A program made the position numbers and the translations under genes. The notes beneath the pieces were generated by a model. It ran no database searches and was not told the origin of the DNA. It was given only the letters and a program-made list of their open reading frames with translations. From Streptomyces phaeolivaceus (GTDB taxonomy: Bacteria; Actinomycetota; Actinomycetes; Streptomycetales; Streptomycetaceae): 64,000 nt of DNA. The stretch covers positions 4,526,001 through 4,590,000 of the forward strand of contig NZ_CP045096.1 in assembly GCF_009184865.1 (NCBI RefSeq), in the 5' to 3' direction. Positions within the stretch are counted from its first letter, which is position 1; each line of letters opens with the position of its first letter. Of the stretch, positions 1-8,420 are shown piece after piece.

Positions 1-225
1 CGACCGGGAGGCGCGGGCGACGGTGACGGCCCAGCGCCAGCCCCGGTAGCCCATCTCCTTGCATTCGAAGAAGTGCGTCACGACCCGGTCGCCCTCGGAG
101 ACGAGCCCCGCGTGTTCGCCGACCACGCCTGGCGCGGCGGCCTCCTCGGCGGCGGAGCGGGCGAGGTCGACGGCCTCGGCGCACAGACGGTCGGGGGTGC
201 GGCTTCGCGTTGTCGCTGCGCTCAC
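1..225 (-). CDS. DUF3027-family protein, N-terminal part (cut by window edge)
   Basis: Reading the minus strand from a GTG at 225 gives 75 open codons to the window edge. The N-terminus reads VSAATTRSRTPDRLCAEA and continues with the segment VVTHFFECKEMGYRGWRW. I remember this segment from the conserved actinobacterial DUF3027 proteins, whose function is unknown. A purine-rich AGAGAAG lies about 8 nt before the GTG. The C-terminal majority of the gene is off the window to the left. The frame and family resemblance are visible; no role is inferred. Confidence 0.75.
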   Translation of the reverse strand, partial: MSAATTRSRTPDRLCAEAVDLARSAAEEAAAPGVVGEHAGLVSEGDRVVTHFFECKEMGYRGWRWAVTVARASRS

Positions 226-730
226 AGGTATCGCTTCTCTCCTACGCCGTCTCACGAGTGCGCCTCCCTCGGCGGGGGGTGCGGACGGAGCGGACCAGTG
301 GGCCGCGTCGACGTCCGCGCCCGATCGCACTCGGGCGCACCTATGTCATCCATTCTGCGGGATGAACGAGAGGCGCGCGGCCGAGAACAACCGCCGCAGG
401 CGCGCTATGCACGCTACCTTCTCCCGGGCTCCACGCCCACACCGACGTACGGTTCCGCTCCGCCGGGGTTGGCTGGAACGGGGCGCATGAGGGGTGGGGT
501 GGCCAGGTCGTCGGGCGTCTGCGGGTCCGGTGGGGGCTGGTCGCGCAGTTCCCCGCGCCCCTGAAAAGCACGGGGTGAGCCCGGGACACCCAAGGGGCGC
601 GGGGAACTGCGCGAGAAGCCCCACCGGCCCGCACCCGACAACACACCCCCCTGCCCGTCCCGCAACGCGCCCCACAGCCATCCGAGCGGTAAACCCACTA
701 CGCCTCCCCTTCTCGGGGCACTATGACGAG
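226..730. other. Intergenic region with one palindromic repeat
   Basis: This is the divergent space between the DUF3027 gene and the MFS gene. Open frames on both strands look like GC-driven shadows. The only clear structure is the long inverted repeat at 521-632, listed separately. Promoters for both genes must lie here, but I cannot place them with confidence. Confidence 0.5.
521..632. repeat. Palindromic intergenic repeat, copy 1
   Basis: The left arm contains gcgcagttccccgcgcccct and the right arm, from about 594, contains ggggcgcggggaactgcgcg, with outer arms of the type ggtggggctgg/agccccacc. The two arms are reverse complements over about 20 bp and more loosely over about 40 bp. The same unit recurs at 6841, 20802, 42320, 44010 (left half only), 45343 and 48036 (inside nagA). 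Confidence 0.85.
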
Positions 731-2119
731 GTGACCGGCGCCGAGCGGAGCGGAGCGCGCGGATCGGGCCGGGTGACCGGCGCCGTCCGCTCGGTGGGCC
801 GCGCCCTGCACCTCCCGGTCACCGGCCCGGCCCGAGGCATCCGCAAGGCCACGCACGCCCACGGCGCCGGCGAGTCCGGCCTCGGCAAACTCATCGAACT
901 GCACGGTGTGAACGGCGCGGGCGATGTGATGATCACGATCTCGCTCGCCTCCACGGTCTTCTTCTCGGTCCCCACCGACGAGGCCCGCGGCCGGGTCGCC
1001 CTGTATCTCGCGATCACCCTCGCCCCCTTCGCCCTCCTCGCCCCCGTCGTCGGCCCCCTCCTGGACCGGCTCCCGCACGGCCGCCGCGCCGCGATGGCGG
1101 GCGCGATGCTGGCCAGGGCGTTCCTCGCCCTGATCCTCGTCGGCGCCGTCGAGACCGGCGGTATCGAGCTGTATCCGGCCGCCCTGGGCGTCCTGGTCGC
1201 GTCGAAGGCGTACGGCGTGGTCCGCAGCGCGGTCGTCCCGCGCCTGCTGCCGCCCAAGTTCTCCCTGGTGAAGGCCAACTCCCGGGTCACCCTGTGCGGG
1301 CTGCTCGCCACCGGTGTCGCCGCGCCCATCGGCGCCGGACTCCAGGCGCTCGGCCCGCGCTGGCCGCTCTACGGCGCCTTCCTGATCTTCGTGGCGGGTA
1401 CGTTCCTCTCCTTCACGCTGCCCGCGAAGGTGGACTCGGCGAAGGGCGAGGACCGGGCCCTGCTCGCCGCGGACCCCGAGCATCTGCACGGGCCGCACCG
1501 CAGCAGCACCCTCAAGCGGCCGGGGCTGCGGACGGTCGGCCCGGCGGTCACCCACGCGCTCGCCGCGAACGCCGCGCTGCGCGGTCTCTCCGGCTTCCTG
1601 ATCTTCTTCCTGGCGTTCCTGCTGCGCATCCATCCGCTGCAGGGGCAGAGCGCCGCCGTCTCCCTGGGCATGGTCGCCGTCGCGGCCGGTGCGGGGAACG
1701 CGCTGGGCACGGCCGTCGGGGCGTGGGCGAGACAGCGGTCGCCGGAGCTGATCATCGTGACCGTCGTCGGTGTGGAACTCGGGGTGGCGATCACGGCGGC
1801 CCTGTTCTTCGGCTGGTTCTTCGTCGCCTTCCTCGCCGCGGTCGCCGGTTTCTCGCAGGCCCTGTCGAAGCTGTCCCTGGACGCCCTGATCCAGCGGGAC
1901 GTCCCCGAACTGGTCCGCACCTCCGCCTTCGCCCGCTCCGAGACGCTGCTCCAGATGTCCTGGGTGGTCGGCGGCGCCATCGGTATCGCCCTCCCCCTCA
2001 ACGGCACCCTGGGGATGGCCGTGGCCGCCGCGATCGTCGCGGCCGGCTGGCTCACCACGGTCCGCGGTCTGCTCTCCTCCGCCCGCCACGGCGGCGCGCC
2101 CCGCGCACGCGTGGCCTGA
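731..2119 (+). CDS. MFS-type membrane transporter
   Basis: This is a 462-residue polytopic membrane protein. Hydrophobic helices begin near residue 60 (MITISLASTVFFSV) and repeat through the C-terminus, with charged loops such as LLDRLPHGRRAAM that resemble the MFS loop between helices 2 and 3. About 12 membrane segments are plausible, as in major facilitator exporters. A frame open from 494 would add residues encoded by the upstream repeat, so I chose the in-frame GTG at 731 (VTGAERSGARGSG). A nearby ATG at 723 is out of frame. The substrate cannot be read from the sequence. The gene lies upstream of a lipoprotein and the menaquinone genes on the same strand. Confidence 0.8.
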   Translation: MTGAERSGARGSGRVTGAVRSVGRALHLPVTGPARGIRKATHAHGAGESGLGKLIELHGVNGAGDVMITISLASTVFFSVPTDEARGRVALYLAITLAPFALLAPVVGPLLDRLPHGRRAAMAGAMLARAFLALILVGAVETGGIELYPAALGVLVASKAYGVVRSAVVPRLLPPKFSLVKANSRVTLCGLLATGVAAPIGAGLQALGPRWPLYGAFLIFVAGTFLSFTLPAKVDSAKGEDRALLAADPEHLHGPHRSSTLKRPGLRTVGPAVTHALAANAALRGLSGFLIFFLAFLLRIHPLQGQSAAVSLGMVAVAAGAGNALGTAVGAWARQRSPELIIVTVVGVELGVAITAALFFGWFFVAFLAAVAGFSQALSKLSLDALIQRDVPELVRTSAFARSETLLQMSWVVGGAIGIALPLNGTLGMAVAAAIVAAGWLTTVRGLLSSARHGGAPRARVA

Positions 2120-2207
2120 CCGGCGGACCCCCCGCGCCGCGCCGGGCGACCCGGCACGCCGTACCCCACGTAGGGGCACCCCTGGACATGCCAGATAGCC
2201 TTCGCCC

Positions 2208-2678
2208 ATGACCTTCCCGCGTTCCCGTCGCGCCGCAGCCACTCTCGGCGCCGTTTCCGCCGGACTTCTCGTCCTGTCGGCCTGCGATGAGCCGACGCCG
2301 ATGGCCACCGTCACGATCGGCACCGACTCCATCAGCTCCGAGGCCGCGTGCTACCGGACCCTCGACGCCGCCCAGGCCAGGGAGTGCGCGCAGGAGAAGC
2401 CCTCCAAGTCGATCGAGCTGCCGGAGGGCAAGGCCCTGCGCATCGGTGTCGACCCCGAGGTGGCGGACACGGGCTGGGCGCTGTGGATCAACGGCGAGCA
2501 GGCCACCAGCGAGACGTTCGACAAGACGTACTGGTCGTTCGAGAACCCCGGTCTCTTCGCCGCCCAGCCCGGCCAGACCGCCCAGAAGTCGCTGACGATC
2601 AGCATCGTCGAGCAGAACGAGGCGGGTTCGCAGATCAAGGGCGTGTGGAACTTCGAGCTGAAGAACCCGGACGCCTGA
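2208..2678 (+). CDS. DUF2771-type secreted lipoprotein
   Basis: This is a 156-residue protein with a twin-arginine-containing, positively charged N-terminus, a hydrophobic stretch and a lipobox LSAC (Cys about residue 26), so it is probably an anchored lipoprotein. The mature part has two further cysteines (AACYRTL and RECAQEK) and a beta-rich C-terminus ending NFELKNPDA. I recall it as the actinobacterial DUF2771 family. Function is unknown. It sits 88 bp after the MFS gene and 16 bp before mqnB on the same strand, so it may be co-transcribed with the menaquinone genes. Confidence 0.75.
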   Translation: MTFPRSRRAAATLGAVSAGLLVLSACDEPTPMATVTIGTDSISSEAACYRTLDAAQARECAQEKPSKSIELPEGKALRIGVDPEVADTGWALWINGEQATSETFDKTYWSFENPGLFAAQPGQTAQKSLTISIVEQNEAGSQIKGVWNFELKNPDA

Positions 2679-2694
2679 TCCGCTGCCGCCGCCC

Positions 2695-3447
2695 ATGCGC
2701 GTCCTCGTAGCCACCGCCGTCCCCGCCGAACGGGACGCGGTGGCACGAGCGTTTGCGGGCCCCGCCGCCGAGCTCCGGCTCCCGGCGGCGACCCTCCACA
2801 CCCACCGGGCCTCCGGCCTGGAGTACGACCTCCTCGCCGCCGGTGTGGGCCCCGCCCTCGCCGCCGCCTCCACCGCGGGGGCGCTGACCGCGGCGGTGCT
2901 CGCGGGGCGGCCGTACGGGCTGGTCGTGTCCGCCGGGATCGCCGGCGGCTTCGCGCCCGGGGCGCCCCTCGGCTCGCTGGTCCTGGCCGACGAGATCACG
3001 GCGGCCGATCTGGGCGCCGAGACAGCCGAGTCGCCGGACGGCTTCCTCCCGGTCACCGAGCTGGGCTTCGGCACCGTCACCCACCGCCCGCCCCCCGTGC
3101 TCGTACGCGCCGCCGCGACCGCCACCGGCGCCCTGACCGGCACGGTGCTGACCGTCTCCACGGTCACCGGGAGCGCGGGGCGCGCGACGGCCCTGCGCGC
3201 CCGCCACCCGCGTGCGCTGGCCGAGGCGATGGAGGGCTTCGGGGTCGCCGAGGCCGCCGCCGCGCACACCACGCCCGTCCTGGAACTGCGCGCCGTCTCC
3301 AACCCCGTGGGCCCGCGCGACCGCGCCGCCTGGCGCATCGGCGACGCCCTGACCGCACTCACCGAGGCCTTCGGGAAGCTGACGCCCGCACTGGAGAGTT
3401 GGAACCCATATGACCCCCAAGAGCCGTACGAGCCCCACGAGCCCTGA
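2695..3447 (+). CDS. mqnB: Futalosine hydrolase MqnB
   Basis: This enzyme removes hypoxanthine from futalosine to give dehypoxanthinyl futalosine, a cytosolic step of the alternative menaquinone pathway used by Streptomyces. The 250-residue protein shows the nucleoside phosphorylase/hydrolase fold: N-terminal MRVLVATAVPAERDAV, a Gly-rich GLVVSAGIAGGFAPGAPLG segment and the late VAEAMEGFGVAEAAAAH segment, where ME and the following acidic residues contact nucleoside in this superfamily. The C-terminal tail is proline- and glutamate-rich. The 3' end overlaps mqnD by 38 nt, which indicates translational coupling. The assignment is strong because mqnD follows directly. Confidence 0.9.
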   Translation: MRVLVATAVPAERDAVARAFAGPAAELRLPAATLHTHRASGLEYDLLAAGVGPALAAASTAGALTAAVLAGRPYGLVVSAGIAGGFAPGAPLGSLVLADEITAADLGAETAESPDGFLPVTELGFGTVTHRPPPVLVRAAATATGALTGTVLTVSTVTGSAGRATALRARHPRALAEAMEGFGVAEAAAAHTTPVLELRAVSNPVGPRDRAAWRIGDALTALTEAFGKLTPALESWNPYDPQEPYEPHEP

Positions 3448-4297
3448 GACGCCGACCGGCACGCTGCGGATGGCGTACTCGCCCTGCCCCAACGACACCT
3501 TCGTCTTCGACGCCTGGGCGCACGGCCGGATCCCGGACGCGCCCGCGCTCGACGTGACGTTCGCGGACATCGACATCACCAACGGCATGGCCGAACGCGG
3601 TGACCTCGACGTACTGAAGGTGTCGTACGCCGTCCTGCCGTACGTCCTCGACACCTACGCGCTGCTGCCCTGCGGCGGTGCGCTCGGGCGGGGTTGCGGG
3701 CCGCTGGTGCTGACCCGGGAGCCGGGCACGGACCTCACCGGCCGTACGGTGGCGGTGCCGAGCGAGCGGTCGACGGCGTATCTGCTCTTCCGTCTCTGGG
3801 CGGCGGACACCCTGCCCGGCGGGGTCGGCGAGATCGTGGTGATGCCGTTCCACGAGATCATGCCGGCCGTGCGGGACGGGAAGGTGGACGCCGGTCTCGT
3901 CATCCACGAGGCCCGCTTCACGTACCGGAACTACGGCCTCCACAAGCTCGCCGACATGGGCGAGCACTGGGAGGACACGACGGGGCTGCCGATCCCGCTG
4001 GGCGCGATCATCGCGAAGCGCTCGCTGGGCGCGGAGACGCTGACCGGTCTCGCCGAGACGATCCGCGCCTCCGTCCGCGCGGCCTGGGACGACCCCGAGG
4101 CCTCCCGCCCGTACGTCCTCGAACACGCCCAGGAGATGGACCCGGCCGTCGCCGACCAGCACATCGGCCTGTACGTCAACGAGTTCACGGCCGACCTCGG
4201 CACCGACGGCTACGCGGCGGTCCGGGGCCTGCTCACCCGCGCGGCGGCCGAGGGACTGGTACCGCCCCTCGGCCCGGACGCACTCCGATTCCCTTGA
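3410..4297 (+). CDS. mqnD: 1,4-dihydroxy-6-naphthoate synthase MqnD
   Basis: This enzyme converts cyclic dehypoxanthinyl futalosine to 1,4-dihydroxy-6-naphthoate, a later step of futalosine-route menaquinone synthesis. The 295-residue protein has a periplasmic-binding-protein-like fold. The diagnostic early motif is MAYSPCPNDTFVFDAW, followed by DIDITNGMAERGDLDVLKVSY and the EARFTYRNYGLHKLADMGEHWE block. The first about 20 residues are a variable Ser/Thr/Pro tail. It starts inside mqnB in another frame. Other mqn genes (mqnA, mqnC, mqnE) are not in the window. Confidence 0.92.
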   Translation: MTPKSRTSPTSPETPTGTLRMAYSPCPNDTFVFDAWAHGRIPDAPALDVTFADIDITNGMAERGDLDVLKVSYAVLPYVLDTYALLPCGGALGRGCGPLVLTREPGTDLTGRTVAVPSERSTAYLLFRLWAADTLPGGVGEIVVMPFHEIMPAVRDGKVDAGLVIHEARFTYRNYGLHKLADMGEHWEDTTGLPIPLGAIIAKRSLGAETLTGLAETIRASVRAAWDDPEASRPYVLEHAQEMDPAVADQHIGLYVNEFTADLGTDGYAAVRGLLTRAAAEGLVPPLGPDALRFP

Positions 4298-4328
4298 GAA
4301 TCCTCGGGGTTGACGTGCCTACCCGTCG

Positions 4329-4712
4329 CTATACGTCCAACTGGTCGGCCACGGCGCGCAACAGGCCCGCGATCTGCTTGCCCGCGGTGCGGTCGGGATA
4401 GCGGCCCCGCTCCAGCATCGGCGTGATGTTCTCCAGCAGCGTCGTCAGATCCTGCACGATCGAGGCCAACTCGTCGGGCTTCTTGCGCTGCGCGGCGGCG
4501 ACCGAGGGGGCCGGTTCCAGAATCGTCACGGAAAGAGCCTGGTCGCCGCGCTGACCCGCGACGACTCCGAACTCGACCTTCTGGCCCGGCTTCAGGGTGT
4601 CGACACCGGCGGGCAGTACCGAGGAGTGGACGAAGACGTCACCGCCGTCGTCACGGGAGAGAAAGCCGAAGCCCTTCTCGCTGTTGAACCATTTGACCTT
4701 GCCAGTCGGCAA
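4329..4712 (-). CDS. Cold-shock domain protein with C-terminal extension
   Basis: An N-terminal CSD begins [30 protein letters not shown], with the RNP1 (KGFGFL) and RNP2 (VFVHSS) nucleic-acid-binding motifs. It is followed by an additional helical region of about 60 residues ([21 protein letters not shown]) not found in the classic 67-residue Csp. A frame is open to a GTG at 4721, but GAGGGAG abuts that codon, while a TTG at 4712 sits 7 nt after it, so I chose the TTG. The role is probably RNA binding or chaperoning. It is convergent with mqnD, with a 31-bp gap. Confidence 0.88.
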   Translation of the reverse strand: MPTGKVKWFNSEKGFGFLSRDDGGDVFVHSSVLPAGVDTLKPGQKVEFGVVAGQRGDQALSVTILEPAPSVAAAQRKKPDELASIVQDLTTLLENITPMLERGRYPDRTAGKQIAGLLRAVADQLDV

Positions 4713-5052
4713 AGCACACACTCCCTCGATCCGTCCCGGACGCCATCCGGACGCCGTTGAGCTGGCGTCGCACCAGCCTACCGGGGCCTACCCCAACCAA
4801 ACACGCCCTTAACCACGCCAGAAGCGAGACTGAGCCCCGCCTGTGTCGGCAGAGGCGCAAAGTGGTGCAGGAAGTATGAGGGAACAAGTCTTCCCTGCCG
4901 AAACCTGTCCAGAGAAACTGCCTTCAGGACATCGGCGTCGGAAACTGCGTGTCAACTCCCGGGGACCGAAGTTCCGGGCTTGCTGCTCGGGTTCACCGAT
5001 GGCTTCGGTGAACCCGGCTGCGTCCGGCTCTCGCACTCAATGGTGTCGCCGG
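4713..5052. other. Spacer between csp gene and tnpB remnant, with transposon-end hairpin
   Basis: No convincing gene is seen in this 340-bp stretch. Its left part carries the csp promoter region. Its right part lies just beyond the 3' end of the tnpB remnant and holds a perfect 12-bp hairpin, listed separately. That is the place where IS605-type elements keep their right end and the TnpB guide-RNA scaffold. Confidence 0.5.
4988..5016 (-). repeat. Hairpin beyond tnpB 3' end, likely element right end / omega RNA remnant
   Basis: cgggttcaccga at 4988-4999 pairs perfectly with tcggtgaacccg at 5005-5016 across a 5-nt loop. It sits about 40 nt past the stop of the tnpB remnant. IS200/IS605 elements have subterminal hairpins here, and TnpB omega RNAs are transcribed from this 3' overlap. 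The hairpin is seen directly; its role is inferred. Confidence 0.6.
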
Positions 5053-5865
5053 TCAGGCTATGAGGGTGAGGGCAGGGGCCTGTGACTCGGCCCCGCGGAC
5101 CCACGCGTACCAGCCGCGGTGGCTGATGTCGTGGGACGCATTGCGGTCGGCGTGCTCAGCGAAGCCACACGACCGGCAGACGAACACGGCCTGCGAGGGC
5201 CGGTTGGCTTTCTCAATGTGGTGACAGCGGGGGCATTCCCGGCTGCTGTATGCCGGATCGACGTGGACCACCGGAACGCCGGCGCGTTTCGCCTTGTAGG
5301 CGATGAACCTGCCGAGCTGGTGAAAGGACCAGGAGTGCGGCGTGACGCGCTGGGGCTTTCTCAGCCGTGCCCGTTCGCGGATCCCCGTCAGGTCCTCCAG
5401 GGCGATTCCGCGACCGGTGCTCCCCCACTCTCGGCTTCGCTCGGGCGGCAGGTGCCCCCATTGCCTCCGCCACGATGCGCTTACTGATCCGGTGATTGAT
5501 GTCGCGGGCCCTGCGTCTCTCCTTGCCCGCGCGCTTCTTCGCCCGCCGCTCGGCGGACTTGCTGTTCTTCTTCTGCAGTTTCGTGCGCAGATTCCGGTCC
5601 GCTTCGCGGCTCCGGTTCAAGCGGCGCCCGCAGTACCGCTTGCCGCTGGAGGTGGTGGCGATGTTGACGATGCCCAGGTCACCAGCAGATACCACTGCCC
5701 GTCCCGGCACAGCAGATCGGACTCGCCGTTGCGGTGCGCGGCCACCACAGCCACCTGCCCTGGCTCTCCGGTGAACGCGACGTTCTTCATCCTCCCGGCT
5801 GTGGTCCAGATCGACACCGTGCGCTGCTTGTGCTGCCAGGACAGCATCCGGTCGTCATAGGACCG
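5053..5865 (-). pseudogene. tnpB: IS605-family tnpB (OrfB) remnant
   Basis: This is a minus-strand wreck of a TnpB RNA-guided nuclease gene. N-terminal-side residues survive near 5617-5865 (SWQHKQRTVSIWTTAGRMKN ... DGQWYLLVT). The frame is then broken near 5680, where a normal linker appears deleted. Next comes the RuvC-I segment DLGIVNIATTSSGKRY and the helical part ending NHRISKRIVAEA. The frame breaks again at an inserted repeat (5418-5460). The last part carries RuvC-II (EDLTGIRERAR), the zinc ribbon (CPRC ... CRSC) and the RuvC-III ADRNAS motif. The extreme N-terminus is missing and no tnpA is present. It cannot encode a full protein as it stands. Confidence 0.85.
5418..5460. repeat. Short GC-rich repeat inserted in the tnpB remnant
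   Basis: A segment reading tgctcccccactctcggc then ttcgctcgggcggcaggtgccccca interrupts the tnpB frame exactly between IVAEA and GIALEDL, which are adjacent in intact OrfB proteins. It has partly complementary ends (tgctccccc/ggtgcccccа-like) and resembles short palindromic intergenic repeats I recall from Streptomyces genomes. Its net length shifts the frame. Confidence 0.5.
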
Positions 5866-5910
5866 CGACCGCTACACCGCTTGCCCCTCGCTGGGAACTA
5901 CCCTGGTCGG

Positions 5911-6162
5911 GTGCGTGACAAAACCCAACCGAATTCCGCCGAACCCGGTGACCGGCTGATCCGTGCCGGTGTCATCGTCTTCATCGTCGGCGCCGTGGCC
6001 ACACTCGTCACCGTGGCCCCGCTGTTCCTCGGAACGAACCCATTCCCCACCTACATGTTCGTCCTGAGCATGCTGATGGGAGTCGGATTCCTCATCGCGG
6101 GAGCGGGAGTCCTCCAGTCCGCCGCGGCGGGCCGCAGAAGGGCACGCGAGGCGCGTTTCTAG
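5911..6162 (+). CDS. Small two-helix membrane protein
   Basis: This 83-residue protein is read from a GTG at 5911 (VRDKTQPNSAEPGDRLI). The longer open frame upstream reads into the tnpB remnant and is not credible. Two membrane helices are evident: AGVIVFIVGAVATLVTVAPLF and the later MFVLSMLMGVGFLIAGAGVL. A basic tail (GRRRAREARF) follows, which suggests the C-terminus is cytoplasmic. I do not recognise a function. Its 3' end nearly meets the convergent HAD gene. Confidence 0.75.
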   Translation: MRDKTQPNSAEPGDRLIRAGVIVFIVGAVATLVTVAPLFLGTNPFPTYMFVLSMLMGVGFLIAGAGVLQSAAAGRRRAREARF

Positions 6163-6190
6163 CCACCGGCGCCCCGCTGCCGATGTCCGG

Positions 6191-6817
6191 CTACCGGTGG
6201 CGGTGGGTCGTGAACCACTCGGGGAACGCGGTCAGATCCGTGAGGACGACATCGGCGCCGGCCTCGCGCAGCTCCCGCTCGTCGCAGGGCCCGGTGGCGA
6301 CGGCGACCGAGTACGCCTGTGCCGTGCGCGCGCCGCGTACGTCGCCGGTGTGGTCGCCGACGTACACGGTCGCGCCGTGCTCGCGCAGCGCGTCCGCCTT
6401 GGCCTCCGCCCACAGGTCCCCGACGAGTTCGTCGGGCTCCATGCCGAGGTGCTCCAGGTGCAGCTTGGCGTTGGGCTCGTACTTGGCGGTGACCACGATC
6501 GCCCGGCCACCGGCGGCCCGGACCGCCGCGATCGCCTCCGGCGCGCCCGGCATCGCGGGGGTCGCGGCGATCGCGATCGCCGGGTACATCTCCCGGTAGA
6601 GATCCGCCATCGCCGGGATCTCCGCCGCCGGGAACCAGTACGCCAGCTCCTCCGCGAGCGGCGGCCCCAGCCGGGTGATCGCCAGATCGGCGTCTATGTA
6701 CGCCCCCGTCCGCGCCGCCAACGCGACATAGCAGGCGTGAATCCCCGGCCGCGAGTCGATCAACGTCATGTCGAGATCGAACCCGACGGTCAGTACGCGA
6801 GAGTCCATGACGTCCAT
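6191..6817 (-). CDS. HAD-superfamily phosphatase
   Basis: This 208-residue HAD hydrolase has motif I FDLDMTLIDS (nucleophile and acid aspartates, with Met in place of the usual Gly), motif II IVVTAKYEP and motif III/IV YVGDHTGDVRGA with the Mg-binding aspartates. A helical cap lies between motifs I and II, as in phosphoglycolate-phosphatase-like subfamily I enzymes. The substrate cannot be predicted. The start may be 6817 (MDVMDSRV) or the internal ATG at 6808; neither has a clear ribosome site. Confidence 0.85.
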   Translation of the reverse strand: MDVMDSRVLTVGFDLDMTLIDSRPGIHACYVALAARTGAYIDADLAITRLGPPLAEELAYWFPAAEIPAMADLYREMYPAIAIAATPAMPGAPEAIAAVRAAGGRAIVVTAKYEPNAKLHLEHLGMEPDELVGDLWAEAKADALREHGATVYVGDHTGDVRGARTAQAYSVAVATGPCDERELREAGADVVLTDLTAFPEWFTTHRHR

Positions 6818-6840
6818 TGTGCGGTGGGTGGGTGAGTACG

Positions 6841-6956
6841 TGCGGGCCCGGTGGGGCTGGTCGCGCAGTTCCCCGCGCCCCTCAAAGGCAACCCGGGCTC
6901 ACCCCACGCTTTCAAGGGGCGCGGGGAACGGCGCGAGAACCCCCACCGAACCCGCA
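6841..6956. repeat. Palindromic intergenic repeat, copy 2
   Basis: The left arm includes ggtcgcgcagttccccgcgc and the right arm ggggcgcggggaacggcgcg, with one base differing from the family consensus. It lies between the HAD gene and the DUF1700-like membrane gene. Confidence 0.85.
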
Positions 6957-7058
6957 CGTACCCACCCGCCCCCGCGCGAAGCGCGAAAGGCGGGTCGAAG
7001 GGGCGCAGCCCCTGGGGATGGGACGGGTAGGGGCGGCGGGGGCGAGAGAAAAGCCCGC

Positions 7059-8153
7059 TCAGCGGGCCCGCTGGGAACGCCACAGCAAATACAGCGCCGA
7101 AGCCACGGCAGCCACCCGAAGCACCCACGGCCAAGTCCCGGCAACCGCGTCGTTCATCTGCCCCTGAGCGATGGGATCCCCCCACCGCCCGTCACTACGC
7201 CCCCACAGCCACACCACCCCACCCGAGGCCACCACCCCCGGCACCCCCATCACCGCCCACTTCGACTCCGCCGGCGACAACCTCCGCGACAGATAGGCGA
7301 TCAACCACCCCAGCCCGAGCGGCACCAGACTCCCCATGACCGCCCCCGCGACCAACAACACGGCCGCCAGCAGCAACAGCGGATTGCTCCACCCCGCGCC
7401 CCCACCCTCGCCCGCACCACCGCCCCCACCCCGCAACCGAGGCAACGGCAGCCGACGCCGCCGAGGCGCCTCCTTCTCCTCCACGACGGCCGCCGGAACG
7501 GCCGCCGGAACAGCCTCCTTCTCGACCGCCCCCCGACCGGCGGCGCCCTCCCCCTTCACCGGCGGCGGCTTCAACAGCTCCGGAATCTCCACACCCCCGA
7601 CGAACCCCGGCACGGAGTCCCCGAGCCCGAATCCGATGTCCGCGCCCCCGGGCCCCCCACCCCCACCGACCCGCCACCAGTCGGGCTGCACATCCCCGTC
7701 CCCCAGCTCGTGCAGCGGGGCGAGATGCGGCGGAGCGGCACCCCCCGCCCCCGGAGAGGCCGGCGCGTCGTCGGCGGGACGGGGTCGCGGCACGACCCGC
7801 CGCAGCCCCCGGGCCTTCCCCCGGCCCCGCTCCCCGGCGTCCTCGGCGTTCTCGTCGGCGGCCCCGTCCCCACCGGCCGCCCGCTGTACGGGCACGGCGG
7901 CGGTCCGGGGCTCCGGTACGTCACCGGGCGCGCCCGCCGCCTCGACGACCTCGTCCGGCGTACCCAGGCGGGCGATGATGCGGCGCACGGCGGCCGGGCT
8001 GTCCACGGGCGCCTTCGCCCGGCGCCGGTCGATCTCGTCCCGCAGTCCCGACACCAGACGCATCCGCGTGCCCGACGGCAGCTGCCGCCGCTGAGCCAGA
8101 TCACCGACGCGGCTCAGGTATTCATAGACGACCTGGTCGCTCTCAATCCCCAC
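7059..8153 (-). CDS. Membrane protein with N-terminal HAAS/DUF1700-like helical domain
   Basis: This is a 364-residue protein. Residues about 1-75 (VYEYLSRVGDLAQRRQLP, LRDEIDRRRAK, IIARLGTPDEVV) resemble the short alpha-helical HAAS/DUF1700 domain often found before membrane segments. A long Pro/Gly/Glu-rich low-complexity linker follows. The C-terminal third has about four membrane helices (NPLLLLAAVLLVAGAVMG, GWLIAYL, GVPGVVASGGVVWLW, WVLRVAAVASALYLL). The GTG start at 8153 follows GGAGG by 6 nt. HAAS domains in Firmicutes often accompany PadR regulators, but none is adjacent here. Function is unknown. Confidence 0.72.
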   Translation of the reverse strand: MGIESDQVVYEYLSRVGDLAQRRQLPSGTRMRLVSGLRDEIDRRRAKAPVDSPAAVRRIIARLGTPDEVVEAAGAPGDVPEPRTAAVPVQRAAGGDGAADENAEDAGERGRGKARGLRRVVPRPRPADDAPASPGAGGAAPPHLAPLHELGDGDVQPDWWRVGGGGGPGGADIGFGLGDSVPGFVGGVEIPELLKPPPVKGEGAAGRGAVEKEAVPAAVPAAVVEEKEAPRRRRLPLPRLRGGGGGAGEGGGAGWSNPLLLLAAVLLVAGAVMGSLVPLGLGWLIAYLSRRLSPAESKWAVMGVPGVVASGGVVWLWGRSDGRWGDPIAQGQMNDAVAGTWPWVLRVAAVASALYLLWRSQRAR

Positions 8154-8245
8154 GAGCCCCTCCGGGGTTGGCGCGCATACGTCCTCCGACGGTATCGCTT
8201 CACAGCGGGGTTCCTCGGCGGTCGGCGCCGAGCGGCGACGGCGGG

Positions 8246-8340
8246 AAGGGGCGCGGCCCTTTCAGGGGCGCGGGGCCGTATCGACATGCGGCCCCGCCGC
8301 ATGTCGACGCGACCAGCCCCCGCGCACCCGCACCCGCAGC
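8246..8340. repeat. Degenerate palindromic repeat plus perfect 12-bp hairpin
   Basis: A decayed copy of the common arm (caggggcgcggggccg) is followed by tcgacatgcggc at 8281-8292 pairing perfectly with gccgcatgtcga at 8296-8307 across a 3-nt loop. It sits between divergent genes at 8153 and 8421, so it is not an obvious terminator. Confidence 0.6.
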
Positions 8341-8420
8341 CGCAGCCGCAGCCGCCCGAATACACGCACCCGCCGAGCTACTAGGCACCCCGCCCCACCG
8401 CAGCCGCTAACGTTGGCCGG

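Noticed and set aside
494..730. N-terminal extension of the MFS gene encoded through the palindromic repeat
   Set aside because: The extra residues come from the intergenic repeat, have no ribosome site and match nothing in the transporter fold; GTG 731 is a better start.
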